This document shows positions 1 through 8,054 of a stretch of 64,000 nt of DNA, piece by piece; position 1 is the stretch's first letter; the number at the start of each line of letters is the position of its first letter. Origin of the DNA: CAYWIT01 sp964458415 (GTDB lineage Bacteria; Pseudomonadota; Alphaproteobacteria; Micavibrionales; UBA2020); the NCBI GenBank assembly GCA_964458415.1, contig CAYWIT010000002.1, positions 101,327 through 165,326 of the forward strand, in the 5' to 3' direction. Both the position numbers and the translations under genes were made by a program. The notes below the pieces were generated by a model, which made no database searches, was not told the DNA's origin, and saw only the letters and a list, made by a program, of their open reading frames with translations.

Positions 1-865
1 GTTCAAGCATTTGACGCCGATGTTTCCGGATCTTGTCATCGAGATCGTCGCTGTGGTGCGCGGAAACCAGAATATCATTCCGGATAGCGAAAGTGAAATG
101 CACGCCGGAGACGAGGTTTATTTCCTGACATCTACGGAACATCTGCACCGCGCTATGGCGGCCTTCGGCTATGACGATTCACAAACGCGCCGCGTCCTGA
201 TTGTCGGCGCGGGCAAGATCGGCACAAGGCTGGCCGAGGATATTCAGGCGAATATGAAGGGGATCAGCGTTCGCCTGATCGAGGCGGATATTGACAAGGC
301 GCAACAGGCTTCCGAGTTGCTGAGCGGTGTGACGGTTGTCCATGGGGACGCCTTGAACAAGGAGATTCTCGAGGAAGCGAATGTCGGTATATCCGAAGCG
401 GTCGTAACCGTGATGAACCATGATGAAAGCAATATTCTGGTTTCAATGCTGGCGAAGCAGCACGGCTGCGAGCGCGCGATCACGCTGATCAATAACCAGT
501 CCTTTACGCCGCTGGTGGCGAATCTGGGTCTGGATGCCATCGTCAACCCGCGGGCGATCACCGTTTCTACTATTTTGCAGCACGTCCGGCGCGGACGGAT
601 CAAGGCGGCGCATTCATTGCGGGACGGTTTTGCCGAACTGCTGGAGGTCGAGGCACTGGACACTTCCGCCATCGTCAATACCCCGATCCGCGAGATCAAG
701 CGTCCCAAGGACATGATTTTCGGGCTGATCGTGCGCGGGGACAGTATCATGGTGCCGCGACCGGATACGATTATCAAGCCGGACGACAGGGTTATTGTCG
801 TCGCCGCGCATGGGCAGGTGCGCAAAGTAGAGCAAATGTTCGCCGTCAGGCCGGAATATTTCTAG
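1..865 (+). CDS. trkA: Trk potassium uptake regulatory protein TrkA, 5' truncated by the window edge
   Basis: The reading frame is open from base 2, so the true start lies before the window; about 287 residues are visible against a usual length near 458. A first RCK C-terminal lobe (up to residue ~55) is followed by an NAD-binding Rossmann segment with a GAGKIG motif near residue 66-71, then a second RCK-C lobe at the end. TrkA is the peripheral NAD-binding subunit that gates the TrkH potassium channel. The partner gene trkH is at 43.2-44.7 kb in this window, so the system is split. The downstream dat-HAD-hfq-hflX order is the usual alphaproteobacterial neighbourhood. Confidence 0.95.
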   Translation, partial: FKHLTPMFPDLVIEIVAVVRGNQNIIPDSESEMHAGDEVYFLTSTEHLHRAMAAFGYDDSQTRRVLIVGAGKIGTRLAEDIQANMKGISVRLIEADIDKAQQASELLSGVTVVHGDALNKEILEEANVGISEAVVTVMNHDESNILVSMLAKQHGCERAITLINNQSFTPLVANLGLDAIVNPRAITVSTILQHVRRGRIKAAHSLRDGFAELLEVEALDTSAIVNTPIREIKRPKDMIFGLIVRGDSIMVPRPDTIIKPDDRVIVVAAHGQVRKVEQMFAVRPEYF

Positions 866-882
866 GAAGGTCAGGGGCAGTC

Positions 883-1767
883 ATGCCGCGTATCGTTTAC
901 GTTAATGGTCGATATTTGCCGCATCAGGATGCCGCCGTGCATATCGAGGATCGCGGACTGCAATTTGCCGACAGCGTCTATGAAGTTATCGCCTTAATGG
1001 ACGGCTGTCTAGCGGATGAGACCGGGCATCTGGATCGCCTGCAGAGGTCGTTGCAGGAGCTGAAAATGCGGATGCCGGTATCAAGGCGGGGGCTGCAGCT
1101 GAAATTGCGCGAGCTGGTGCGCCTGAACCGGATTCAAAATGGAATGATTTATATCCAGATCACGCGCGGTGTTGCCGCCCGGGATTTTAAGGTCCCGCAA
1201 GGGATTGCGCCCGGCCTGATCATGATGATCCGTCCGGTAAGCTATGATATCGCAGCCCGTAAAGCCGCAGGGAAAAAGGCGATAACCGTGCCGGACATCC
1301 GCTGGAAACGGCGGGACATCAAAACGACGGCAATGGTGGCGCAAGTTCTGGCCAAGCAGGCGGCGATCGAAAAAGGCGCGGATGAGGCCTGGATGGTGGA
1401 TGAAGAGGGGCTGGTGACAGAGGCTTCGTCCAGTAACGCATGGATCGTGGACAAGAAGGGGAATCTGCTGACCCGCCCGACAAAAAATAACGCCATTTTG
1501 AAAGGCGTAACGCGGAGTGCCCTGCAGGCGCTGTGTCTAAAGACAGGGATTCGGATCATAGAACGGGCGTTTACCGTGGTCGAGGCAAGGAATGCGGCAG
1601 AGGCGTTTACTTCGGCGGCGACCGCCCTGATCGTCCCTATTGTCGAAATTGACGGCAAGAGGATCGGGAATGGAAAAATCGGCCCTGTGACTTCCGCCGT
1701 TTATGACCTATATATGGACTATGCGCGGAGCAGTCTCCGCAAACAGCAACACTGGAACCCAAAATGA
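883..1767 (+). CDS. D-amino acid aminotransferase (class IV PLP fold)
   Basis: This 294-residue class IV aminotransferase matches D-alanine transaminases over its whole length, from VYVNGRYLPHQDA and the HIEDRGLQFADSVYE segment to a C-terminal EIDGKRIG. Lys147 in RRDIKTTA is the likely Schiff-base lysine. It would interconvert D-alanine and D-glutamate with their 2-oxo acids for peptidoglycan supply; branched-chain aminotransferases share the fold, but the position next to trkA and hfq is the typical place for dat. The start follows an AGGGGCAG ribosome site, 17 bases after trkA. Its last four bases overlap the next gene (ATGA). Confidence 0.88.
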   Translation: MPRIVYVNGRYLPHQDAAVHIEDRGLQFADSVYEVIALMDGCLADETGHLDRLQRSLQELKMRMPVSRRGLQLKLRELVRLNRIQNGMIYIQITRGVAARDFKVPQGIAPGLIMMIRPVSYDIAARKAAGKKAITVPDIRWKRRDIKTTAMVAQVLAKQAAIEKGADEAWMVDEEGLVTEASSSNAWIVDKKGNLLTRPTKNNAILKGVTRSALQALCLKTGIRIIERAFTVVEARNAAEAFTSAATALIVPIVEIDGKRIGNGKIGPVTSAVYDLYMDYARSSLRKQQHWNPK

Positions 1768-2426
1768 CGGATTTGCCAAAACCGCGCGCGGTGATTTTTG
1801 ACTGGGATGATACGCTGGTTGATAACTGGGATACGGCGGTTAAATCCCTGAATGCCGCGCTTGTGGCGATGGGTATGGAGCCCTGGTCGGAGGAGGAGGC
1901 GCGTCGCCGTTCAGGCCCCTCTGCGCGGGATCTCTTTACCGCATTGTTCGGTGACAGATGGCAGGAGGCAGACAAGGTCTTTTATGACACTTTCACGCAG
2001 CTGGTCATGACCAATCTGCATATCCATGAAAACGCCGAGGATATTTTGAAGCTTCTGACAGATCACGATATCTATCTGGCGGTGGTAAGTAACAAGCGGG
2101 GGCCGTTGCTGCGCAAGGAAGTGGGTTACGCCTGTTTTACCCAGTATTTTAACAGCGTCGTCGGTGCAGGCGATGCGGAATCAGACAAGCCGCATGCGGC
2201 GCCCGTGTTGCTGGCTTTGCGGGATAGCGGGATTGAACCGGGGCCGGATGTCTGGTTTATCGGTGACAGTCATACGGATATGCAATGCGCGCTGAACGCT
2301 GGCTGCACGCCGGTCTTGATCGAAACAAAACCGCCGCCGGAGGATTTGCTGGCGCAGAATCCGCCATCACGCCGATTCAGTAAACATAAGGATTTTATGG
2401 AATATATAAATCGCTATTTCCCCTAA
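1764..2426 (+). CDS. HAD-superfamily hydrolase (phosphoglycolate-phosphatase-like)
   Basis: The 220-residue protein has the HAD catalytic motif DWDDT at residues 13-17 (nucleophile Asp13, general acid Asp15), motif II in VVSNKR and motif IV in FIGDSHTDMQ. A helical cap lies between motifs I and II, as in Gph-type phosphatases. The substrate cannot be read from the sequence; a small phosphorylated metabolite is likely. The ATG overlaps the stop of the aminotransferase gene by ATGA, so translation is probably coupled, and the gene ends 89 bases before hfq. Confidence 0.8.
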   Translation: MTDLPKPRAVIFDWDDTLVDNWDTAVKSLNAALVAMGMEPWSEEEARRRSGPSARDLFTALFGDRWQEADKVFYDTFTQLVMTNLHIHENAEDILKLLTDHDIYLAVVSNKRGPLLRKEVGYACFTQYFNSVVGAGDAESDKPHAAPVLLALRDSGIEPGPDVWFIGDSHTDMQCALNAGCTPVLIETKPPPEDLLAQNPPSRRFSKHKDFMEYINRYFP

Positions 2427-2442
2427 GGATTATTCATTTTCC

Positions 2443-2471
2443 TTGTATGGGAAGGGGTTAGGCTTTATTAA
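2443..2471 (+). promoter_or_regulatory. Putative sigma-70 promoter of hfq
   Basis: TTGTAT and TATTAA hexamers are separated by exactly 17 bases in the short gap between the HAD gene and hfq, 44 bases before the hfq start codon. It would allow hfq and hflX to be transcribed independently of trkA-dat. This is read by eye from hexamer match and spacing only. Confidence 0.5.
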
Positions 2472-2515
2472 AGAAAGATAGATAGTGAAGAGCCTATTTT
2501 TACCAAGAGGGTGCC

Positions 2516-2782
2516 ATGTCGGATAAAAGCCAGAACCTGCAGGACAAATTTTTAAATAAAATCCGCAAAGAAAAGATGTCCGTGACGGTTTTCCTTGTGA
2601 ATGGCGTCAAACTTCAGGGGGTAATTACATGGTTCGACAACTTTTCCATGCTCTTGCGGCGTGACTCTCATTCACAGCTGATATACAAACACGCGATTTC
2701 AACGATTATGCCGGCTTCTCCCGTGCGTCTGCAGGATGAAGAAGGGGGCGATATCGAAGCCGGGGACAATTCCGCGCATTAA
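2516..2782 (+). CDS. hfq: RNA chaperone Hfq
   Basis: At 88 residues this is a typical short alphaproteobacterial Hfq. Sm1 is seen in the stretch containing VTVFLVNGVKLQG and Sm2 in YKHAISTI, the Hfq signature that forms the proximal RNA-binding face with the KH pair. The C-terminal tail is short and acidic. Hfq forms a hexameric ring that pairs small RNAs with messenger RNAs. The start is preceded by AGAGGGTGCC. hflX begins 28 bases later, the classical hfq-hflX pair. Confidence 0.97.
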   Translation: MSDKSQNLQDKFLNKIRKEKMSVTVFLVNGVKLQGVITWFDNFSMLLRRDSHSQLIYKHAISTIMPASPVRLQDEEGGDIEAGDNSAH

Positions 2783-2810
2783 CAAAAGTGCCGCGCAGAG
2801 CGGTTGAATT

Positions 2811-4166
2811 ATGAACGAAAAAGTCATCGTATTACATTTGGAAATCCTGCGCTCCCGCGCGGGGGAAGATTTGCCGCGCCGACAACCGCGCAAGGTCGAG
2901 GCCGCCTTCGAGGAGGCCGTCGGGCTCGCCAGCGCTATTGAGCTGGAGGTTGTTCATAGCGAAGTGGTCCGCTTGCAAAAGGTGACACCCGCAACGCTGA
3001 TGGGCTCCGGTGTTGTCGCGCGTCTCAAGGATGTTGTCGAGGAAACGGAAGCGGGTCTGGTTTTTGTCAACCATGCCCTGACACCGATACAGCAGCGTAA
3101 TCTGGAGAAAGCCTGGAATTGCAAGGTGATTGACCGCACCGGACTGATCTTGGAAATTTTCGGAGCCCGTGCCCGCACACGGGAGGGGCAGTTGCAGGTG
3201 GAGCTGGCGGCGCTCAGTTTCCAGCGTTCCCGCCTTGTGCGCTCGTGGACGCACCTCGAGCGTCAGCGTGGCGGTTTCGGTTTTATGGGGGGGCCGGGGG
3301 AAACACAAATCGAGATTGACCGGCGCCTGATTGACGAGCGGATCCGCCGATTGAAGGAGGATCTGGAAAGCGTGCGGTTAAATCGCCGTCTGCAGCGTGA
3401 ATCCCGCAAGAAAGAACCTTATCCCATTGTTGCTATTGTCGGCTATACCAACGCCGGGAAGTCCACGCTTTTTAACAAGCTGACGGGCGCTGGCGTTTTT
3501 GCGAAGGATTTGCTTTTCGCGACGCTGGACACGACGATGCGCGGGATCGAGCTGCCCTCTGGGCAAAAGGCGATATTGTCGGACACGGTCGGGTTTATTT
3601 CCGATCTGCCGACCCATCTGGTCGCGGCTTTTCGCGGGACGCTGGAAGAGGTGCTGGAAGCCGCAGTTATTCTGCATGTGCGGGATATTTCGCAGGAGAA
3701 TACCGAGGCAGAGAAAGAAGATGTACATGGCATCCTGCAGGATCTCGGGATTGATCCAGTGCGGGATCCGCGCCTGATCGAGGTGCAAAACAAAATCGAC
3801 AACCTTCCGGCCCGCGAGCGCGCGGCGCTGATGAACAGGACCAAACGGCAGGAGCGTGTTGTGGCCGTATCGGCGTTGTCCGGTGAGGGGCTGCAGGACC
3901 TGCTGGAGCGGATTGATCATCTTCTGGGGCAGGGGCGTAAAACCGTCTTTGCCGATATCCCGATTTCGGATGGCAAGGCGCTTTCCTGGCTTTACCGGCG
4001 TGGTCAGGTCGTGGCGCGGAAAGATGATGATGACTTCGCGCATTTGAAAGTGGAAATGGAGCCCGTCAATTGCGACCGCTTCAAGGCGCAGTTCGATTAT
4101 TTGCTGATGGAAAAGCAGGCAAAGGAAAAGCGCCCGCGGAAGAAAGCCGGAAAGAAGCAGGAATGA
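2811..4166 (+). CDS. hflX: GTPase HflX
   Basis: The 451-residue protein has the HflX N-terminal domain with the glycine-rich FGFMGGPGETQIE segment, an arginine-rich helical linker, and a G domain with P-loop GYTNAGKST near residues 210-218, a DTVGF switch II and an NKID guanine-specificity motif. HflX is a ribosome-associated GTPase that splits stalled or heat-damaged ribosomes. The tail is very lysine- and arginine-rich, consistent with rRNA contact. The stop codon overlaps the next start (ATGA). Confidence 0.95.
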   Translation: MNEKVIVLHLEILRSRAGEDLPRRQPRKVEAAFEEAVGLASAIELEVVHSEVVRLQKVTPATLMGSGVVARLKDVVEETEAGLVFVNHALTPIQQRNLEKAWNCKVIDRTGLILEIFGARARTREGQLQVELAALSFQRSRLVRSWTHLERQRGGFGFMGGPGETQIEIDRRLIDERIRRLKEDLESVRLNRRLQRESRKKEPYPIVAIVGYTNAGKSTLFNKLTGAGVFAKDLLFATLDTTMRGIELPSGQKAILSDTVGFISDLPTHLVAAFRGTLEEVLEAAVILHVRDISQENTEAEKEDVHGILQDLGIDPVRDPRLIEVQNKIDNLPARERAALMNRTKRQERVVAVSALSGEGLQDLLERIDHLLGQGRKTVFADIPISDGKALSWLYRRGQVVARKDDDDFAHLKVEMEPVNCDRFKAQFDYLLMEKQAKEKRPRKKAGKKQE

Positions 4167-4969
4167 TCGATCATAAAAAAGTGGAGAGCGTTATCCGGCA
4201 CGTGTCGGAAACCGAGGTGATGCCGCGGTTTAAAAACCTTGCGGCGGGAGAAATTCGCGAGAAAAATCCCGGCGATTTTGTGACGGTTGCCGACGAAGCC
4301 TCGGAGAAAAAGTTTTCCGAACTTCTGCCAGAGCTTCTGCCCGGCTCCCTTGTTGTCGGGGAAGAGGCTGTCGCAAAGGATTTGTCCGTTCTTGAACGGC
4401 TGAAGGGGGATCGGCCCGTCTGGGTGATCGACCCGATTGATGGCACTTACAACTTTGCGCATGGCCGCAGCAAGTTCGGGATACTTGTCTCCCTCGTTCA
4501 CAAAGGTGTCACTGAATATGGCTGGGCTTTTGATGCGCCGGGAAACCGGATGGCCGTTGCCAAACGGGGCGGTGGCGCCTTCATGGACGGAGAAGCGCTA
4601 AAAATTGCCGATACAAAGACGGAAATGAGCATGTTGACCGGTCAGGGCGGCGGTGCGCAGGCGTGGCATTTCGAGCCGGTCGCGTCTTTGTTTCACAAGA
4701 TTGTCAATGTGCGGTGTTCATTGCATGACGGGCTGAGCTTCATTACGGGGGAAGCGGATTTTGTTGTCCATGTCAACAAAGTCACGCCATGGGATCATTC
4801 CGCTGTTTGCCTGCTGGCGCAGGAAGCCGGAGGATATGTTGCGCTCAATAACGGCGCTCCTTATGATCCGGCACTCTATGGTCCGGCCTTCATGATGATG
4901 ACGCCTTCCCGGGCATGGTGGGAAAAGCTTTATCCCGTGCTCCATCCCAGACTGGCAAGGGCGGCATAA
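4163..4969 (+). CDS. Inositol monophosphatase family protein
   Basis: The 268-residue protein carries the metal-binding IMPase signature DPIDGTYNFAHG starting at Asp90, a GEE metal motif upstream, and the second signature PWDHSAVCLLAQEAGG near the C terminus. Members hydrolyse inositol-1-phosphate, 3'-phosphoadenosine phosphate or related monophosphates; the substrate here is not certain. I chose the ATG at 4163 because it overlaps the hflX stop by ATGA and gives the normal family length; a longer frame extends upstream inside hflX and is not supported. Confidence 0.88.
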   Translation: MIDHKKVESVIRHVSETEVMPRFKNLAAGEIREKNPGDFVTVADEASEKKFSELLPELLPGSLVVGEEAVAKDLSVLERLKGDRPVWVIDPIDGTYNFAHGRSKFGILVSLVHKGVTEYGWAFDAPGNRMAVAKRGGGAFMDGEALKIADTKTEMSMLTGQGGGAQAWHFEPVASLFHKIVNVRCSLHDGLSFITGEADFVVHVNKVTPWDHSAVCLLAQEAGGYVALNNGAPYDPALYGPAFMMMTPSRAWWEKLYPVLHPRLARAA

Positions 4970-5081
4970 CCGGCTTTTCCGCGCGTTTGATTAATATCAC
5001 ATATTTTTTCCTGCATTGTTTGTATGAAACGGACCGAGGACAGTAATCGACCGTTCATGACAGCATTGAGGGAGAAGATTT

Positions 5082-6305
5082 ATGTGGGCATTGAGAAAAA
5101 ATGAGACGCCGCGTCATATCGTGTCATTTCCGCGACATCCCGTTCTGCAGGCGATGCAGTTTTTACAAAAGGGGGAAATCGCTCTGACCCTTCCGAACGG
5201 GCAGAAGATCGCATATCAAGGGGCAGAAGACGGCGTGCAGGCGGATATGCGCCTGCGGAACTGGAAGGCGCTTGACCAGATTATCACGCACGGCGACATT
5301 GGTCTGGGTGAAGGCTATGCGCTGGGACTCTGGGAGACGGATAATCTGGAAGGGCTGATGCTGCTGTTGGCGGAGAATGCCAAGGCTTTTGATGGCTATG
5401 CCAATGGCACCGCCGTTTATAAAAAGTTATACGCTATAAAAAACAATCTTCGGGCCAATACCGGCAAGGGCAGCCGGAAAAACATTCATGCCCACTATGA
5501 TCTTGGAAATGATTTCTATCGCCTCTGGCTCGACGAAACGATGACTTATTCCTGCGGGTTGTTCGATGGCGATGCAAACATGTCTCTGGCGGTGGCGCAA
5601 AGAGCAAAGTATAGCCGCATTCTTGACAGACTGGCGCCGTCATCGGAAACGCGTATCCTGGAAATTGGCTGCGGCTGGGGCGGCTTTGTGGAAGAAGCGG
5701 CAAAAAGGGGGCACCGAATAACTGGGGTTACGGTTTCATCCGAGCAAGCTACTCTGGTGCGGACAAGAATTCAAAAGTCAGCTCTGGGTGCGCTGGCGGA
5801 GGTTTGTTTGCAGGACTATCGCGAAGTCGATGGTACATACGATGCGGTTGTCTCTATCGGAATGATGGAGCATGTCGGGGAGGAGTTTTGGTCCGTTTAT
5901 ATGGAGAAGATATACAAGACGCTCCCTCCGGGGGGCAAGGCGATGATACAGACGATTATCATTCGTGAAGACTTGTTTGAAAATTATCGCCGGAACAGCG
6001 ATTTTATCCGCGAACATATTTTTCCCGGCGGTATGTTGCCATCGTTATTCCGTTTCAAGGTCGCGGCACATCGCGCGGGATTGCAGATCAATGACGTTTT
6101 CCACTTCGGTCCGGATTACGCTATAACCCTGAAGAAATGGCGGGAGCGTTTTGAAGCGCAACTGCCGGAGATCAGACGTATGGGATACAGCGACAGATTT
6201 ATCCGGACATGGCGCTTCTATCTGGCCAGCTGTGCCGCGCTGTTCCGCACGGGCAGAACAGACGTTATACAGGTTGAACTGCAGCGGCCTATTTGCCGTT
6301 CTTGA
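5082..6305 (+). CDS. cfa: Cyclopropane-fatty-acyl-phospholipid synthase
   Basis: The 407-residue protein has the N-terminal lipid-binding domain and a SAM-dependent methyltransferase domain with EIGCGWGGF at residues 194-202. The HYDLGNDFYRLWLD and TYSCGLF segments are diagnostic of CFA synthases, which methylenate unsaturated acyl chains in membrane phospholipids. A GGGAGAAG ribosome site precedes the ATG. The upstream gap of 112 bases holds a TATCACAT motif (4995-5002) also seen at the 41-kb divergent promoter. The 3' end overlaps the convergent TPR gene by 17 bases. Confidence 0.95.
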   Translation: MWALRKNETPRHIVSFPRHPVLQAMQFLQKGEIALTLPNGQKIAYQGAEDGVQADMRLRNWKALDQIITHGDIGLGEGYALGLWETDNLEGLMLLLAENAKAFDGYANGTAVYKKLYAIKNNLRANTGKGSRKNIHAHYDLGNDFYRLWLDETMTYSCGLFDGDANMSLAVAQRAKYSRILDRLAPSSETRILEIGCGWGGFVEEAAKRGHRITGVTVSSEQATLVRTRIQKSALGALAEVCLQDYREVDGTYDAVVSIGMMEHVGEEFWSVYMEKIYKTLPPGGKAMIQTIIIREDLFENYRRNSDFIREHIFPGGMLPSLFRFKVAAHRAGLQINDVFHFGPDYAITLKKWRERFEAQLPEIRRMGYSDRFIRTWRFYLASCAALFRTGRTDVIQVELQRPICRS

Positions 6306-7062
6306 TGTCGATGGGGGCTTTCGGCACAATGGTGTCGCGGAGGGTCTCGACGAACTGGATATTGCGGGCAATGTCCTGTTTGCCGGGCGCCATGACGAGA
6401 GCCTTGCGGAGCATCGTCAGGGATTCGTCAAATTTCCCCTGTGCCGCCAGTGACAGGGCTAGATTATTCATGACCGATGTCGGGTCGCCCTTCCAGCTTT
6501 CCATGGACTGGCGGAACATCTCTTCCGCTGCGCTGTGTTTCCCCTGAGCATCAAGGGCGATCCCCTTCAGATGCTTTGCATCGGCGTGGAATTCGGGGGC
6601 CTTGGCATTGGATAAAACCCGGTCTGCAAGATGGGTGGCATGATCAAGGTTCCCCAGCTCGATTTCCACCGCAGCATACTCGTTGAGCAGCAGGGGATCA
6701 ATTTTTCTCTGCTCTTTGCCTTCCTTATCCAGCAGGAAGGGAGACAGGATAATCATGGCGCGCTGCGGGTTGCCGGTTTTGCGCAGAAGCTGCGCGTAAT
6801 TGAGCGCGATATCACGGTCATTTTTGTTTTTAGCATAGAGTTTTTCGTACTGGCGCAAGGCTTCGGCGGTCTCCCCGCGGGCGGAAGCTTCCGCAGCGGC
6901 GGTGGACAGGCGAAGTTCTGTAGCTGCCTTTTTTCCGGCCATGCTGTCAATGGCGGTTCCGACAAGCGGCGTGTCGGCTGCCTTGCAGCTGGAAAGCAGC
7001 GTCAGCGAAAATATCGCGATAAGGGGAAATCCGGCTTTTTTGTTTATCCTGGTCATGCTCAT
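6289..7062 (-). CDS. TPR-repeat lipoprotein (TadD-like)
   Basis: This 257-residue protein begins with a lipoprotein signal peptide ending in LLSSC (lipidated Cys26). It then shows at least four tetratricopeptide-like helical pairs: a segment with EALRQYEKLYAKN, one with RAMIILSPFLL, one with HADAKHLKGIALDAQGK and one with VMNNLALSLAAQGKFDES. TPR lipoproteins such as TadD act as assembly factors for Tad pilus secretins. The gene starts two bases after the pilus-N-domain gene, with a GAGGGACA ribosome site, so the two form an operon. No secretin, ATPase or pilin gene is near. Confidence 0.75.
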   Translation of the reverse strand: MSMTRINKKAGFPLIAIFSLTLLSSCKAADTPLVGTAIDSMAGKKAATELRLSTAAAEASARGETAEALRQYEKLYAKNKNDRDIALNYAQLLRKTGNPQRAMIILSPFLLDKEGKEQRKIDPLLLNEYAAVEIELGNLDHATHLADRVLSNAKAPEFHADAKHLKGIALDAQGKHSAAEEMFRQSMESWKGDPTSVMNNLALSLAAQGKFDESLTMLRKALVMAPGKQDIARNIQFVETLRDTIVPKAPIDIKNGK

Positions 7063-7064
7063 GA

Positions 7065-7706
7065 TTATTGTCCCTCTGCTTCCTGTTCCGTTTCGGCGGG
7101 CACGGATTCAGCGCTTGTTTCTTCTTCAAGGCGCTCATCGCTTGCCGCGGGCGTATCAGAGGGCAGTGCGGGCGGCGTACCGGCGGCTATTTCCGGCACT
7201 TGTGTCGCGCCGCCATCAGAAGCAACGGCGGTGACCTCGTAACAGCCATCCGGACAATAGTAATAGGCGCTGGGAATGCAGGTGGTGTCCCCTCCGGCGC
7301 ACATGCGGCGGATGCGGACATATTTTTTGTCCTGTTGCACGGCGGAAATGATGACGGTTTTTTCAAGAATATTTTCGCCCCGTGCGTTCAAAACGGTAAA
7401 GGAGGTCGTGCCGGGCTGGCGCGGCATGATGATCAGCAGGCGGGGGCTGTCGAGCATGACGTTGGCATGTTCGGGGTTGGCAACGATGACACTGGCGGCG
7501 TCCTGATCAAGGCGGAGGATATGTGTTTTATCAGGCGTCAGGCGCAAAATTCCGGTGTCACCAGCCTGTTCTGCAGGAGACGCATTTTTTGAAGCGCTGC
7601 CATCAGCGTTAACGAGGCGCTCCAGACTGTCGAGTCCGTCAGCCTGAGCAGGCTCCGTCATTGCGAAAGCAAGGAGGAGACAGAGAATTGTCCATTTTTT
7701 GTTCAT
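7065..7706 (-). CDS. Secreted protein with a pilus-assembly (CpaC/RcpA-type) N-terminal domain, without a secretin
   Basis: The 213-residue protein has a signal peptide (cleavage after about residue 22, AQA). A beta-rich domain (about residues 45-125) resembles the N0-like domain of CpaC/RcpA secretins: LRLDQDAASVIVANPEHANV, SPRLLIIMPRQPGTTSF, then VLNARGENI. The secretin barrel is absent. Instead there is a segment with four cysteines (MCAGGDTTCIPSAYYYCPDGC) and a low-complexity acidic tail. I chose the ATG at 7706 because TGGGG sits just upstream; an ATG 15 bases earlier is possible. Role: probably an envelope scaffold working with the adjacent TPR lipoprotein. Confidence 0.7.
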   Translation of the reverse strand: MNKKWTILCLLLAFAMTEPAQADGLDSLERLVNADGSASKNASPAEQAGDTGILRLTPDKTHILRLDQDAASVIVANPEHANVMLDSPRLLIIMPRQPGTTSFTVLNARGENILEKTVIISAVQQDKKYVRIRRMCAGGDTTCIPSAYYYCPDGCYEVTAVASDGGATQVPEIAAGTPPALPSDTPAASDERLEEETSAESVPAETEQEAEGQ

Positions 7707-7901
7707 GTATTGAAACCCCATCAAACCTGAAACATACGTTTACTATAGTGCGCCAAAAAACAAAATGAAGCAAAGGTTTTATGCCTTTGGAATCTCAAGA
7801 TTTTTGTTATTTTGTAAAATTGGGGACCGTTGATTTTACACAGATTTTCTCTGGTTATTTTATGAATGATGAATTATTAAGTATCGGTTCTCTATTAATA
7901 G

Positions 7902-7916
7902 TTAATTATAGATTAA
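7902..7916 (+). promoter_or_regulatory. CtrA-type box upstream of the adhesin promoter
   Basis: A perfect TTAA-N7-TTAA, followed by C as in the extended Caulobacter consensus TTAA-N7-TTAAC, lies 8 bases upstream of the -35 hexamer of the adhesin promoter. This placement suits activation. The neighbourhood is AT-rich, so a chance match cannot be excluded, but three other promoters in the window carry the same full motif. Confidence 0.55.
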
Positions 7917-7924
7917 CATAATAG

Positions 7925-7953
7925 TTGACTGGAATCAAGAAAGCGTGTATAAA
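7925..7953 (+). promoter_or_regulatory. Strong sigma-70 promoter of the giant adhesin
   Basis: TTGACT and TATAAA hexamers are separated by 17 bases, differing from consensus at one position each. Transcription would begin near 7960 and give a leader of about 95 bases before the adhesin ATG at 8055. Confidence 0.75.
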
Positions 7954-8054
7954 TTTTAGACATAATTTTTTTTACGCAAACCGAGTCCAAAAGAGGGTGG
8001 GCAGACTATCTGCCCTGATCTTACTGAATAACAAAAACAGAGGGGAATACGATA

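Larger units (their letters stand above)
7707..8054. other. 348-base intergenic region between the pilus-N pair and the giant adhesin
   Basis: This AT-rich stretch has no supported gene. It carries a CtrA-type box (7902-7916) and a near-consensus promoter (7925-7953) directed at the adhesin. On the other strand a good -10 (TATAGT read on the minus strand, about 7742-7747) could serve the pilus-N gene, but no clear -35 accompanies it. The 100-base leader of the adhesin message, with an AGAGGGG ribosome site, contains a short GGGCAGA/TCTGCCC inverted repeat around 7999-8016. Confidence 0.6.
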
